A DNA stretch of 64,000 bases from Glaciecola sp028401415 (lineage in GTDB: Bacteria > Pseudomonadota > Gammaproteobacteria > Enterobacterales > Alteromonadaceae): assembly GCF_028401415.2 (NCBI RefSeq), contig NZ_CP171821.2:1240001-1304000 (forward strand). The letters are read 5' to 3'. The translations under genes were made by a program, and so were the position numbers. How positions within the stretch are numbered: position 1 is the first letter of the stretch; the number at the start of each line of letters is the position of its first letter. Under the pieces are notes generated by a model, which saw only the letters and a list, made by a program, of their open reading frames with translations, did not search any database and was not told where the DNA came from. Below are positions 17,008 to 25,520 of this stretch, in pieces.

Positions 17008-17656
17008 AGCGCTCCCCCTCTAGTTTAATGCTTAAACACTTGCGTAATGATTGATAAGCGTTGCGCAAACGGCTTTTTGTGGCTTCAAAGCCCGTGGCGA
17101 TAATCTCAGCAATTTCATTTGCTGTAAAACCGCCCTCTTCTTTCAGCAAGAAACACTCTAGCTGGTGCTCAGGCAGTTTTTCAAGGCAGTGCTCAATAGC
17201 AACTTGCTGAGACTTTATCAGCAAGTTCCGCTCAGGCGAAGCGGGGTCAGAATCAAGCGCTTGTTCTTCAATGGGCTGTTTGCCTCTTAGCTCAGGTTCT
17301 GCGTCATTTTCGTTTCGCGTGCGCATGATTTGGTCTGCACTGCCTACCTCAATCTTGCTTTTCATTTTGCTATGGCGCGAATGGTCAATCACTTTGTTTC
17401 GAGCTAGGGTGTACAAAAATGTGCTAAATTTCGCGTCTGCTGTATAGGTAGATGCCGCCGATAGCACTTTGCTCCAAACGTCTTGATAGATATCCTCAGC
17501 TAGCGCTTCGTTTTTAAGCTGGCGCAACAAATAGCGATATAGCCCGCCTTTATGGCGGGCATAAAGCGCCTCAAATGAGGTAAAATCACCTTTTATAAAG
17601 GCGATAAACAACTGCTCGTCAGAAAGCAGGTTTAAAGCTCGGTGCTGCGTCATCAT
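17000..17656 (-). CDS. ECF-type RNA polymerase sigma factor
   Basis: This is a 218-residue sigma-70 family protein. Region 2 is clear (FEALYARHKGGLYRYLLRQL, then AEDIYQDVWSKVL and FSTFLYTLARNKVIDHSR). Region 4 is clear (LPEHQLECFLLKEEGGFTAN followed by EIAEIIATGFEATKSRLRNA). A charged linker of about 50 residues separates them, longer than usual. It overlaps the vWA lipoprotein gene by 38 bp upstream and the putative anti-sigma gene downstream. It should direct a regulon controlled through the membrane partner, and the inducing signal is unknown. Confidence 0.9.
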   Translation of the reverse strand: MMTQHRALNLLSDEQLFIAFIKGDFTSFEALYARHKGGLYRYLLRQLKNEALAEDIYQDVWSKVLSAASTYTADAKFSTFLYTLARNKVIDHSRHSKMKSKIEVGSADQIMRTRNENDAEPELRGKQPIEEQALDSDPASPERNLLIKSQQVAIEHCLEKLPEHQLECFLLKEEGGFTANEIAEIIATGFEATKSRLRNAYQSLRKCLSIKLEGERYV

Positions 17657-19466
17657 TATCCATCACTGGCGCTAAGTGCATGCTAAGGTTGTCATGAGTA
17701 GAAGACTGAATATCCACTAGTTGAATGAACTCACTTCTATAACCAAAAGGATCATGTCCTTTTGTTCGTTTCGCAATACTCATAATATCATCATAACTCA
17801 TTGCATCTGAAAACTTACCGCCCTTTACTTTTTGTGCGAAGCTGCTTACCGCAACCGCAAACTGAAAGTCTTGTGCACTTTGCGCAAAGTCTACAATCTG
17901 CTTTTGAGTCAAACTTTTTTCTATCAAGCGACTGCTGTCAGAATGCGGTGTTTTATATCGCAATTTCACCGTGGCAACATCACTACTGGCACTTGAATGT
18001 GAGGCTGCACTTGTTTGGTCATTGCTAAACGCATATTTAAGCTCATCTACAAATTTATCTTTGCTAGTAGTCAATACTAGCTCATACAAGGCCGTTACCG
18101 TGTGCCCCGCCCCAATATCACCTGCATCTACTTTATCGTTGTTAAAGTCGTCATTTGCTAGGGCTCTATTTTCATAGCCGATTAAACGATATTGAGACAC
18201 CACGGCTGGATTAAACTCCACTTGTATTTTGACGTCCTTTGCAATCATGTGCATGGTTGAGTGCATTTCGTTAACGAGCACTTTGCGCGCTTCATTAATT
18301 GTGTCGATGTAGGCATAGTTTCCATTACCAGCATCGGCGAGTTGCTCCATCAGGTAATCGTTATAATTACCTTGACCAAAACCTAAGGTCGTTAAAGCGA
18401 TTCCTTTATCTCGCTTTGCTTTGATTAAATCTAATAATGCGTCTTGATCGGTCATCCCTACATTGAAATCGCCGTCGGTGGCTAAAATGACGCGATTATT
18501 ACCCTCTTCAATATAGGCATCTTCGGCCAGTCTGTAAGCAAGCTCAATACCCGCCGCTCCGTTAGTTGAGCCGCCAGCACTGAGTGAGTCTAAAGCACGT
18601 GAAATCGCCTTTACATCGTTTCCTTGTGCGCCTTCTAACACCACACCAGATGCGCCCGCATAAACAACGATAGAGACCGAATCCTCTTCGCTAAGTTGTT
18701 TAGTCAACATAGTTAGCGACCGTTTGAGCAAGGGAAGTTTATTTGGCTGATTCATAGAGCCTGATACGTCCAGCAAAAAAACAAAGTTACTGCCTTTAAA
18801 ACTATCAGCATCTGGCATGTAGCCTTTAAGGCCGATGCGCATCAAATGTCGTTGGTCATTATAAGGAGATACTGCAATGTCAGTGGTCACGCTGAATGGT
18901 TCTTCACTGCTTGGCGCCGATGGATAATCGTAGGAGAAATAGTTTATAAACTCCTCGGCACGCACCGCATCAGCTACCGGCGTCATGCCTTGCATAAGCA
19001 TGCGCCTCACATTGGCATAACTACCCGTATCCACATCAATTGAGAAAGTAGAAAGCGGCTCTGCTTTCACAAGTTTCACCTTGTTTTCTTGAATATCCTG
19101 ATAGCTTTCAGTATTTACTATGTGCTTATGCGTAAAATCCGGTTGAGACAATCCAGGCATATACACGCCCGCCAGCGGCGTTGATTGTGCAGGTCCACGA
19201 TACCTTTCCTGTGCCATATCTGCTTCGGCTAAATGCAATGATCCGGTAAGAGAGATGGCTTCTAGTTCTGTGTCTTCTGGCGCGATGATCTGCGCATTCT
19301 GTACTCCCTTTCTCTCTGTGTTTAATTCAGTCTCTGGCTCTTTTTGTTGTTTTGCATGGCGAGATTCAACAACTGGACCCGCACAGGCTGCTATACCCGT
19401 CACAGCTATTGTTATAAGGCTATATCTAAATGCTTTAGAAAAAAGCTTAGCGTTCACTGTTATCAT
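17619..19466 (-). CDS. vWA-domain lipoprotein (YfbK-like)
   Basis: This is a 615-residue lipoprotein with lipobox IAAC near residue 28. It has the N-terminal domain typical of the YfbK family (EPLSTFSIDVDTGSYANVRR, EEFINYFSYDYP). A vWA domain with MIDAS motif DVSGSMN follows, with GGSTNGAAGIELAY and ATDGDFNVG as the other metal-site loops. The conserved C-terminal domain of this family (often DUF3520) ends in HDPFGYRSEFIQLV. The metal-binding vWA fold mediates protein-protein contacts. The 3' end overlaps the ECF sigma gene, so the three genes form one operon and may act as one cell-envelope sensing unit. Confidence 0.88.
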   Translation of the reverse strand: MITVNAKLFSKAFRYSLITIAVTGIAACAGPVVESRHAKQQKEPETELNTERKGVQNAQIIAPEDTELEAISLTGSLHLAEADMAQERYRGPAQSTPLAGVYMPGLSQPDFTHKHIVNTESYQDIQENKVKLVKAEPLSTFSIDVDTGSYANVRRMLMQGMTPVADAVRAEEFINYFSYDYPSAPSSEEPFSVTTDIAVSPYNDQRHLMRIGLKGYMPDADSFKGSNFVFLLDVSGSMNQPNKLPLLKRSLTMLTKQLSEEDSVSIVVYAGASGVVLEGAQGNDVKAISRALDSLSAGGSTNGAAGIELAYRLAEDAYIEEGNNRVILATDGDFNVGMTDQDALLDLIKAKRDKGIALTTLGFGQGNYNDYLMEQLADAGNGNYAYIDTINEARKVLVNEMHSTMHMIAKDVKIQVEFNPAVVSQYRLIGYENRALANDDFNNDKVDAGDIGAGHTVTALYELVLTTSKDKFVDELKYAFSNDQTSAASHSSASSDVATVKLRYKTPHSDSSRLIEKSLTQKQIVDFAQSAQDFQFAVAVSSFAQKVKGGKFSDAMSYDDIMSIAKRTKGHDPFGYRSEFIQLVDIQSSTHDNLSMHLAPVMDNDDAAPSFKPAF

Positions 19467-19662
19467 GTTTTATTCCTTCACTTAACTTATGGATTATCCC
19501 AAATATTACTTGGCGCTATAACGGTTTCGCGTATGGCGATAGCCGCGCTTATTCCCTACCAACGAACGAGAAATCAGAAAGGGTTTTTTATTTTTATAAT
19601 TGCTTCTATTTTTTGCGCAGTAGACAATCAAATGCATAAGCTCTCGCCGATTGAGCCTTAAA

Positions 19663-20082
19663 ATGAATGCTGTATTGACCATCGCAACCTCTATTAGCAT
19701 AGTGCTTGCTACGCATGCTCAAGCGCAGCAAGCACTAAGCGAAGGAAAAGTGCTGTTTGAGCAACAGTGTGGTGCTTGTCATAACTTTGAGGCGAACGGC
19801 ATTGGCCCCTTTCTGGGCCAGCTTTTTCGCGATAAAAATACCTATAAAGACAAACAGTGGGTGAAGGCATTCATTAGCGATCCAAAAGGTCTGGCCGACG
19901 CGGGAGACGAGCGTGCGATGCACGTAACCAGTTTGTACCCTGCGCAGATGCCGGCCTTCAATTTGTCTGCATCACAACTTGAGGCAATCATTGAATATTT
20001 GCAAAGTAATCAAACGGCTTCCGCGACACAAAGGCCCAACGCATTTGCAAATAGAAGAGTTGAACGTGGTAAAGGCTGGTAA
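19663..20082 (+). CDS. Small periplasmic cytochrome c, altered C-terminus
   Basis: The ATG at 19663 gives a normal signal peptide (MNAVLTIATSISIVLATHAQA), so it is preferred over the TTG at 19651. The class I heme site is CGACH, with the distal methionine probably in YPAQMPAF and a closing helix ASQLEAIIEYLQS. The last dozen or so residues (from about 20035) are read out of frame from a PQQ-dehydrogenase gene remnant, so the natural end has been lost by a deletion. The heme fold itself looks complete. It likely served as electron acceptor of the dehydrogenase. Confidence 0.75.
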   Translation: MNAVLTIATSISIVLATHAQAQQALSEGKVLFEQQCGACHNFEANGIGPFLGQLFRDKNTYKDKQWVKAFISDPKGLADAGDERAMHVTSLYPAQMPAFNLSASQLEAIIEYLQSNQTASATQRPNAFANRRVERGKGW

Positions 20083-20539
20083 AAATTATGGCTGGCCTGA
20101 TTATGAGGGCACGTTTGTGTTTCCCATTACAAGCACTGAGCAAAAGAATGTATATCATCGAAAAAACGCCTCTGCGCTAGCAAAAGACCCAAGCGTCATG
20201 CTCGATCACGACGATATGTATGCCATTGCATCGGGCTTCCCTTATGATGGTGACACGTTGCCGCATTTGTCAGGCAAATATTTATTCGGCGACATTGTTG
20301 ATGGAAGTCTATATGCGATTAGTCAAAACTGGTTCAAAGAAAATCCGTTTTCACCCGCGCCAATTGAGAACATTACCAAAGTATCGCTTGAGCAAAATGG
20401 AATAAGCCTTAGCGTCAGTTCACTCGTTAACAATGAGCGAGCTGACCTTCGTATCGCCAAAGACGCAATGGGTGACTTATACCTGATGAGCAAAACCGAT
20501 GGCAGTATATGGCGAGTCGCAAGCACTATCGGTTTATAA
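20035..20539 (+). pseudogene. PQQ-dependent sugar dehydrogenase, C-terminal remnant
   Basis: A second frame overlapping the cytochrome's 3' end reads EELNVVKAGKNYGWPDYEG. This is the signature of soluble aldose-sugar (glucose/sorbosone) dehydrogenases of the six-bladed propeller type. It continues through SGKYLFGDIVDGSLYAI and LRIAKDAMGDLYLMSKTDGS to a normal end. Only about 170 residues remain of a protein usually near 400, and it has no start of its own. A deletion has joined it, out of frame, to the cytochrome c gene. Confidence 0.78.
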
Positions 20540-20788
20540 CAAGCGAACGACCTTATTACCAATCTATAATGCTACTGCCATAAAGCGCGTTGCTAGTTGG
20601 AGAAAATTCTGACCACTACACAATTATAATATCCACTATATTTTGGTCAAATTCACACTATTTAGTTGGTAACAGTGTTCACTAAAATACAAATTAACAA
20701 TAAAATCATATAGTTAAAATTTGGTCTAAGTTATGCAAAACAAGAATTAACTACCACGTAAACAACATGAAGTTTTTTAGGAGCCACC

Positions 20789-21037
20789 ATGAACACCGTC
20801 AACAAGTATGCGATAGCTTTTACAAGTGCAATGCTAATGTTTCCCGCCGCTGCCGTATATGTTGCACACAGCGTTCACACCACCTTAACGAGCGAAGATG
20901 TGATGGTTGCTGAAGTTGAGTGTCTAGAGTCGGAGCAGTTTTCTGGACTCGCTAATTCGCAAGCACTGGGCGAATTCTCGGCAAAGGTGCTAGCAAGTGC
21001 TAGCGAGCGCGCCATCCTTAAGAGAGCGCCTAAATAG
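20789..21037 (+). CDS. Small exported hypothetical protein
   Basis: This is an 82-residue protein with an excellent ribosome binding site (TAGGAG, 7 bp before ATG). A signal peptide or anchor occupies residues 5-26 (YAIAFTSAMLMFPAAAVYVA). The remaining part is short and charged, with one cysteine. No family is recognised. It stands alone between the dehydrogenase remnant and the M28 peptidase. Confidence 0.6.
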   Translation: MNTVNKYAIAFTSAMLMFPAAAVYVAHSVHTTLTSEDVMVAEVECLESEQFSGLANSQALGEFSAKVLASASERAILKRAPK

Positions 21038-21166
21038 ATTTAGTTAGCTTGAATCCTGCTCAATGAAGGGCGACTGTTGTATGAAACTTTTTAAGTCGCC
21101 GCTGGTAAATTTTGACTGCTTGTATATTCTATACAGCAGTCATTCATTATTAGAGCCAGTTTTAAC

Positions 21167-22681
21167 GTGCCTTCAAAATATTCTTTTACGAACTCAAATC
21201 AAACAACACAGCTAATACCTACGCTTATCGCCAGTATTTTTTTGTTAAGCGCCTGCTCTCAATTAGAAGATACTGCAAGGCTCGAAAACGCCACCACGAC
21301 AGCACAAACTCCTCAAACCGATGCAACAATTCGCTCTCATGAGGGAATAAAAAATACACAAATCACGCAGCAAATTGAACAAGTCAAAGCTGCCAGTGAG
21401 CAAAGCGAGTTATCGTACGAGATTGTGCGCTCACTAACGGTTGAAGTTGGTCCGCGAATAGCGGGTTCAAAGGGCGATAGAGCAGCCGTTGCATGGGCAG
21501 AAAACAAATTTAATGAAATGGGATTCGATAAAGTCTACAAGCAGCCAGTGCGAGTTCGCAATTGGGAGCGTGGATTTGCAGATGCCAAAACGCTTTCACC
21601 CTTCGAGCAGCCTTTGGTCATCTCAGCGCTTGGCGGAAGTATCGCTACGCCAGGCGATGGTATTCAGGCCAAAGTGTTAATGTTCGAAGACTTAGAGAGC
21701 TTATCGAAGGCTTCACCTGGGAGTGTGGAAGGAAATATTGTATTTTTAAACACTCGCATGCAGCGCGACAGAGCCGGGCGATTCTATGGCAAGGTTGTGC
21801 CAAACCGTGTGAATGGGGCGGTAGAAGCGGCCAAGCTAGGCGCAAAAGCCGTGATTATCCGTTCTGTGGGAACGGACAACTCGCGCTTTGCTCACACGGG
21901 CATCATGCGCTATAACGACGAAGTAGCAAAAATACCTGCTGGCGCCATTTCTACTGCCGATGCCGACAATTTAGAAGCGATGTTTGATAAGACTAATGAA
22001 GACATCATCTTGAGCATTAACATGCAAGCTAAAGACGCCGGATGGCAAACGTCTCACAACGTGATTGGCGAGTTTACAGGTAGTGAAAAGCCTGAAGAAG
22101 TGGTGCTTATATCGGCGCATTTAGATTCTTGGGATGAAGGCACAGGCGCATTGGACGATGGAGCGGGCGTGGGTATCGTCATGGCCGCTGCAAAAATTAT
22201 CAAAGACACGCTTGGTCAGCCTAAACGGACAATTCGAGTGATACTGTATGCGGCAGAAGAGATTGGCCTTGTGGGCGCATATCAGTATACACGGGCGAAT
22301 AAAGATGATTTGAAAAACATCATCATGGCAGCTGAGTCTGACTTTGGGGCAGGCCAAATTTATCAGATTGATACACGATTCAATCCTGATGTGCGAAATC
22401 ATCCTACTGAGCTTTATGATGCATTAGCCGGCATGGGGATAATACTCGGAAACAACACTACCAATGGTGGCCCCGATGTATCCATGTTACCTGCGCAGGG
22501 CGTACCTGTAATTGCGCTTAAGCAGGATGGGACATACTATTTTGACTATCACCACACGCCTAATGACACCCTTGATAAAGTCGATATCAAGGACATACAG
22601 CAGAATCAAAGCGTATGGGCAATGGTAACAACCTATATGGCAAATACTGATTTTGACCCAAGACCTGCTCCAGTAAAATAG
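21167..22681 (+). CDS. M28-family metallopeptidase, lipoprotein
   Basis: This is a 504-residue protein from a GTG start. A lipobox LLSAC (cysteine 30) predicts an outer-membrane lipoprotein. A PA (protease-associated) region lies between about residues 150 and 290. The M28 two-zinc catalytic domain follows: SAHLDSWDEGTGALDDGAG supplies His and Asp ligands, YAAEEIGLVGA the catalytic and ligand glutamates, AESDFGAG an Asp ligand, and DYHHTPNDTLDKV the last His. All ligands are present, so it should be an active aminopeptidase or carboxypeptidase-like enzyme. It is monocistronic and converges on the DUF2802 gene. Confidence 0.9.
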   Translation: MPSKYSFTNSNQTTQLIPTLIASIFLLSACSQLEDTARLENATTTAQTPQTDATIRSHEGIKNTQITQQIEQVKAASEQSELSYEIVRSLTVEVGPRIAGSKGDRAAVAWAENKFNEMGFDKVYKQPVRVRNWERGFADAKTLSPFEQPLVISALGGSIATPGDGIQAKVLMFEDLESLSKASPGSVEGNIVFLNTRMQRDRAGRFYGKVVPNRVNGAVEAAKLGAKAVIIRSVGTDNSRFAHTGIMRYNDEVAKIPAGAISTADADNLEAMFDKTNEDIILSINMQAKDAGWQTSHNVIGEFTGSEKPEEVVLISAHLDSWDEGTGALDDGAGVGIVMAAAKIIKDTLGQPKRTIRVILYAAEEIGLVGAYQYTRANKDDLKNIIMAAESDFGAGQIYQIDTRFNPDVRNHPTELYDALAGMGIILGNNTTNGGPDVSMLPAQGVPVIALKQDGTYYFDYHHTPNDTLDKVDIKDIQQNQSVWAMVTTYMANTDFDPRPAPVK

Positions 22682-22693
22682 GCGTTTTGTCGC

Positions 22694-23167
22694 TTAATTT
22701 TTAACCTTAGCTTTAGAGTTAAGCGACACCAATACTTCCACTTCCGCTCTTGGTAGTCCACTTGCCTCCATAATATCTTCAAGGCTAGCGCCCTGCTCTA
22801 CCAGTTTGCTAGCTTTGCTATACATCTTAAGCGCAGGATCTTGCTCTTCGATTCGCTCCACCGTTGATTCAACTTTTTCAATCCGAAGCTCAGTGTTGGC
22901 AGCCAGTCGCCCTGCCTCTTCTGCACTTTCATCTATGCGTTTTCGGATGTGCAAGACATCACTTTTCGATTGATCTTCAATGCCCTGAATTTGTTTGCTT
23001 TGCGCTTGTGTCAATTTATACAAATCGTCAATTAGGCCAATTGCACGCATCAGTTTTGCATTTAGCTGTTTAGCGTAAAGCGCCAATACAAGCAACATTG
23101 CAATACACGCTAATGTTATTGAGAGCATTACCCATAAAAGGGTGTTATCGGCAGTCGTTTCAAGCAT
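22694..23167 (-). CDS. DUF2802 family protein of the chemotaxis locus
   Basis: This is a 157-residue protein with an N-terminal TM segment (residues 10-30), a coiled-coil middle (LTQAQSKQIQGIEDQSKSD onward) and a small helical C-terminal domain (LVEQGASLEDIMEASGLPRA) characteristic of DUF2802. This gene regularly closes the fla/che cluster in Pseudomonas, Shewanella and Vibrio relatives. A terminator lies between cheW and this gene, so expression may depend on read-through or a separate promoter. Its exact function is unknown. Confidence 0.8.
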   Translation of the reverse strand: MLETTADNTLLWVMLSITLACIAMLLVLALYAKQLNAKLMRAIGLIDDLYKLTQAQSKQIQGIEDQSKSDVLHIRKRIDESAEEAGRLAANTELRIEKVESTVERIEEQDPALKMYSKASKLVEQGASLEDIMEASGLPRAEVEVLVSLNSKAKVKN

Positions 23168-23256
23168 GGCTATATCAATCGTCTTTTACGTCTCGTTAGT
23201 GCACAAGCTTATGTGCTCGGTGCGTGTCTGTCTACCGTGAAATGTGCATTAAATTT

Positions 23257-23294
23257 ACAAAAAAAGGCGACAGAGCTCTAGCCTGCCGCCTTTC
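23257..23294 (-). terminator. Rho-independent terminator after cheW
   Basis: On the minus strand AAAGGCGGCAG pairs with CTGTCGCCTTT (one mismatch), followed by a seven-T run. It lies 23 bp downstream of the cheW stop and closes the long flh-che operon before DUF2802. Confidence 0.8.
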
Positions 23295-23316
23295 GTTTAT
23301 CTGTCGTCTATTGGCA

Positions 23317-23808
23317 CTAAATTGCCATTACGTCATCCCATTCTTCGTCACTTAACAGTTTGTTAAGATCCACAAGAATCAGAAGCTCATTGTCACGATT
23401 AGACACGCCTTGGATAAATTTAGCGCTTTCTTCCGTACCCACGTTTGGCGCACTGTCGATTTCGCTTGAACGCAAGTACACCACCTCGGCAACGCTATCT
23501 ACCAAAATACCGACCACATGCTCATCTGATTCGATGATTACGATTCTTGAATTATCGGTAATTTCAGATGATGGCAAACCAAAACGAGCGCGCGTATCAA
23601 TAACGGTGACGACGTTACCGCGCAAGTTAATGATGCCCATCACGTAATTGGGTGCTCCAGGCACGGGCGCAATCTCAGTGTAGCGAAGCACTTCTTGCAC
23701 CTGCATTACATTGATGCCGTAGGTTTCGTCGTCTAAACGATAGGTTACCCACTGAAGGACTTCATCGTTTGGATCGGCGGCCGCTGCTGTCGCTCTTTCT
23801 TCAGACAT
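23317..23808 (-). CDS. cheW: Chemotaxis adaptor CheW
   Basis: This is a 163-residue CheW that couples methyl-accepting chemoreceptors to the kinase CheA in the polar array. The signature stretches are present: WVTYRLDDETYGINVMQVQE, VMGIINLRGNVVTVIDTR and VGILVDSVAEVVYL. Length is normal for a single-domain CheW. It follows the ParP-like gene by 16 bp at the end of the operon and is followed by a strong terminator. Confidence 0.95.
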   Translation of the reverse strand: MSEERATAAAADPNDEVLQWVTYRLDDETYGINVMQVQEVLRYTEIAPVPGAPNYVMGIINLRGNVVTVIDTRARFGLPSSEITDNSRIVIIESDEHVVGILVDSVAEVVYLRSSEIDSAPNVGTEESAKFIQGVSNRDNELLILVDLNKLLSDEEWDDVMAI

Positions 23809-23824
23809 AGATTTTACTCCGTTA

Positions 23825-24721
23825 TCACACTAATTGCGCTTGTAATGGTTTTGATTCGAACATCTTCACAAGCTGTGAAGGGTCAATCAAAGCACACATT
23901 TTCTGTTTAATCATTCCAGCGAGCCATGGCCGCTTGCCACGTTGATCTCGCCAATTTACATCCTCATGATGAAGCTCATGCGTTGTCGATAGACTCGAAC
24001 AAGCAATCACCCAAGGGGTTTTTTCTAACTGAATCGCATAACCGTAATTGAGCTGCGCCTCTAGGGCATCGTTATACTTTTCAGGCATTATCCACTTCGC
24101 AGTATTTACGCAGTGGTATTTATTCTCGTGACTACCATCATCGCTGGTAGTTTGCTTCAACAGCATTCCCATGTACCAATCGGGCTTGCCTGGCAGCTTA
24201 TTAATGTCGTGTATTTGCAATATCCCACCTAACTTCACAAGCGGGATAGCAAGTGTCAAACCAGCCACCTCAAAAAAGAGCGCTTGAAAACGACTGCCTA
24301 CTGCATCGCATAGCGACACGTCGCTTGCTAAGGGTGCAGTGCAATGATCGACTTCTCTGCTTACTGTTTCGACCGAATCAACAATTTCTTTATTGGATTC
24401 TTCGATTGCTTCAGTCATTTTTAGTGGTGCACGAGAAACGGCTGGCTCTTTTGCATCGTATTTCGCTATCGCGGCGTCTCTGCCCGGCACATATAATTCT
24501 TTAACAGATGAAGTCTCGCCAACTAAAACGCGATTCGCACTTTCGAGCAAACGAGCGGCAATCGCTAAGTCGTCAGCCTTCTCATGTATGTCATCATGCT
24601 TGACTAAACTTTCGAAGTAAGTCGTTAAGGCTTTTCTTGCCGGTGATGCGTGATTCGTCGATTTCATGTCAGCGATGTTGATGTCAGCAATATCTATATC
24701 TGGAGTCGAAGCATCACTCAT
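23825..24721 (-). CDS. parP: CheW-like protein, ParP type
   Basis: This is a 298-residue protein with a long, low-complexity N-terminal half (about 1-150) and a C-terminal CheW-like domain (QALFFEVAGLTLAIPLVKLG onward, then GKPDWYMGMLL). It overlaps the ParA-type gene by 4 bp (ATGA). In Vibrio and relatives the protein at this position is ParP. It integrates into CheA arrays through its C-terminal domain and links them to ParC at the pole. Identity is based on position and architecture. Confidence 0.78.
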   Translation of the reverse strand: MSDASTPDIDIADINIADMKSTNHASPARKALTTYFESLVKHDDIHEKADDLAIAARLLESANRVLVGETSSVKELYVPGRDAAIAKYDAKEPAVSRAPLKMTEAIEESNKEIVDSVETVSREVDHCTAPLASDVSLCDAVGSRFQALFFEVAGLTLAIPLVKLGGILQIHDINKLPGKPDWYMGMLLKQTTSDDGSHENKYHCVNTAKWIMPEKYNDALEAQLNYGYAIQLEKTPWVIACSSLSTTHELHHEDVNWRDQRGKRPWLAGMIKQKMCALIDPSQLVKMFESKPLQAQLV

Positions 24722-25485
24722 GCCAATTTCGCAACTAATTCGTTAGCTAATTTGTCATATGCAAAGGCACCTCGGCACTGCTTAGCAACCACATTCACGG
24801 GCACGCCTTTCTCGCTGGCATCTCTAAATTTTGTATCGTTTGGAATGTATCCTCGCCAAATATACTCTGCATGGCTAACACGCATTTTGTTATAGGTATT
24901 GATACAGGCATTTACCCTACGATCAAATAGAGTTGCCACCACTTTCTTAACAACATTGGGCTTTAAGCTGTTCGTTAACTGGTCAATGGTGCTAAGCATG
25001 CTTTGCAGCCCCTTAAGGGCAAGATGCTCAGTTTGTGTGGGTAAAACAATCGCATCTGCCGCCAATAAACCGTTAATCATCAGAACACCAAGCGATGGTG
25101 GGCAATCGACAATTGCATAATCAAAGGCAGTGTCCAGTTGTCCCAAGGCTTTGCGAATGACTAAACCTTTACCTTGTGCAGTCCCAAACTGTTTATCAAG
25201 TGTCGCTAGTGCACCGTGAGCGGGCAATATCGCGATCTGGTTGAGTGGTGTGGCATGAAGTGCCGATATTGCTTCAAGTGATGCATCATCTTGGGTAAAT
25301 ACGTCATATAAAGTCGCATTGAGACTGTCTACATTAAAACCGAGGTACTGACTCAAAGAGGCTTGAGGGTCTAAATCGACCAACAAGACTTTATAGCCTT
25401 GGGTCGACAAAGCGCCCGCTAAAGAAATGGCGGTAGTGGTTTTACCCACACCGCCTTTTTGATTGACTACCGTTATAACCTTCAT
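24718..25485 (-). CDS. parC: ParA-like ATPase, ParC type
   Basis: This is a 255-residue deviant-Walker ATPase with QKGGVGKTTTAISLA (P-loop), DLDPQASLSQYLG and DYAIVDCPPSLGVLM. It lies between cheA and parP, where the ATPase that places chemotaxis arrays at the flagellar pole is found in Vibrio and Shewanella. It overlaps parP by 4 bp, so the two are co-translated. It is about 35 bp from cheA; the usual intervening cheB is not present. Confidence 0.85.
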   Translation of the reverse strand: MKVITVVNQKGGVGKTTTAISLAGALSTQGYKVLLVDLDPQASLSQYLGFNVDSLNATLYDVFTQDDASLEAISALHATPLNQIAILPAHGALATLDKQFGTAQGKGLVIRKALGQLDTAFDYAIVDCPPSLGVLMINGLLAADAIVLPTQTEHLALKGLQSMLSTIDQLTNSLKPNVVKKVVATLFDRRVNACINTYNKMRVSHAEYIWRGYIPNDTKFRDASEKGVPVNVVAKQCRGAFAYDKLANELVAKLA

Positions 25486-25520
25486 TTAAGCCTTCACTGG
25501 GCTAATATTTACGTTAGTGC

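Noticed and set aside
22689..22727. 9-bp inverted repeat at the convergent M28/DUF2802 ends as a terminator
   Set aside because: The loop is over 20 bases, it overlaps the DUF2802 coding end, and there is no proper T-run.
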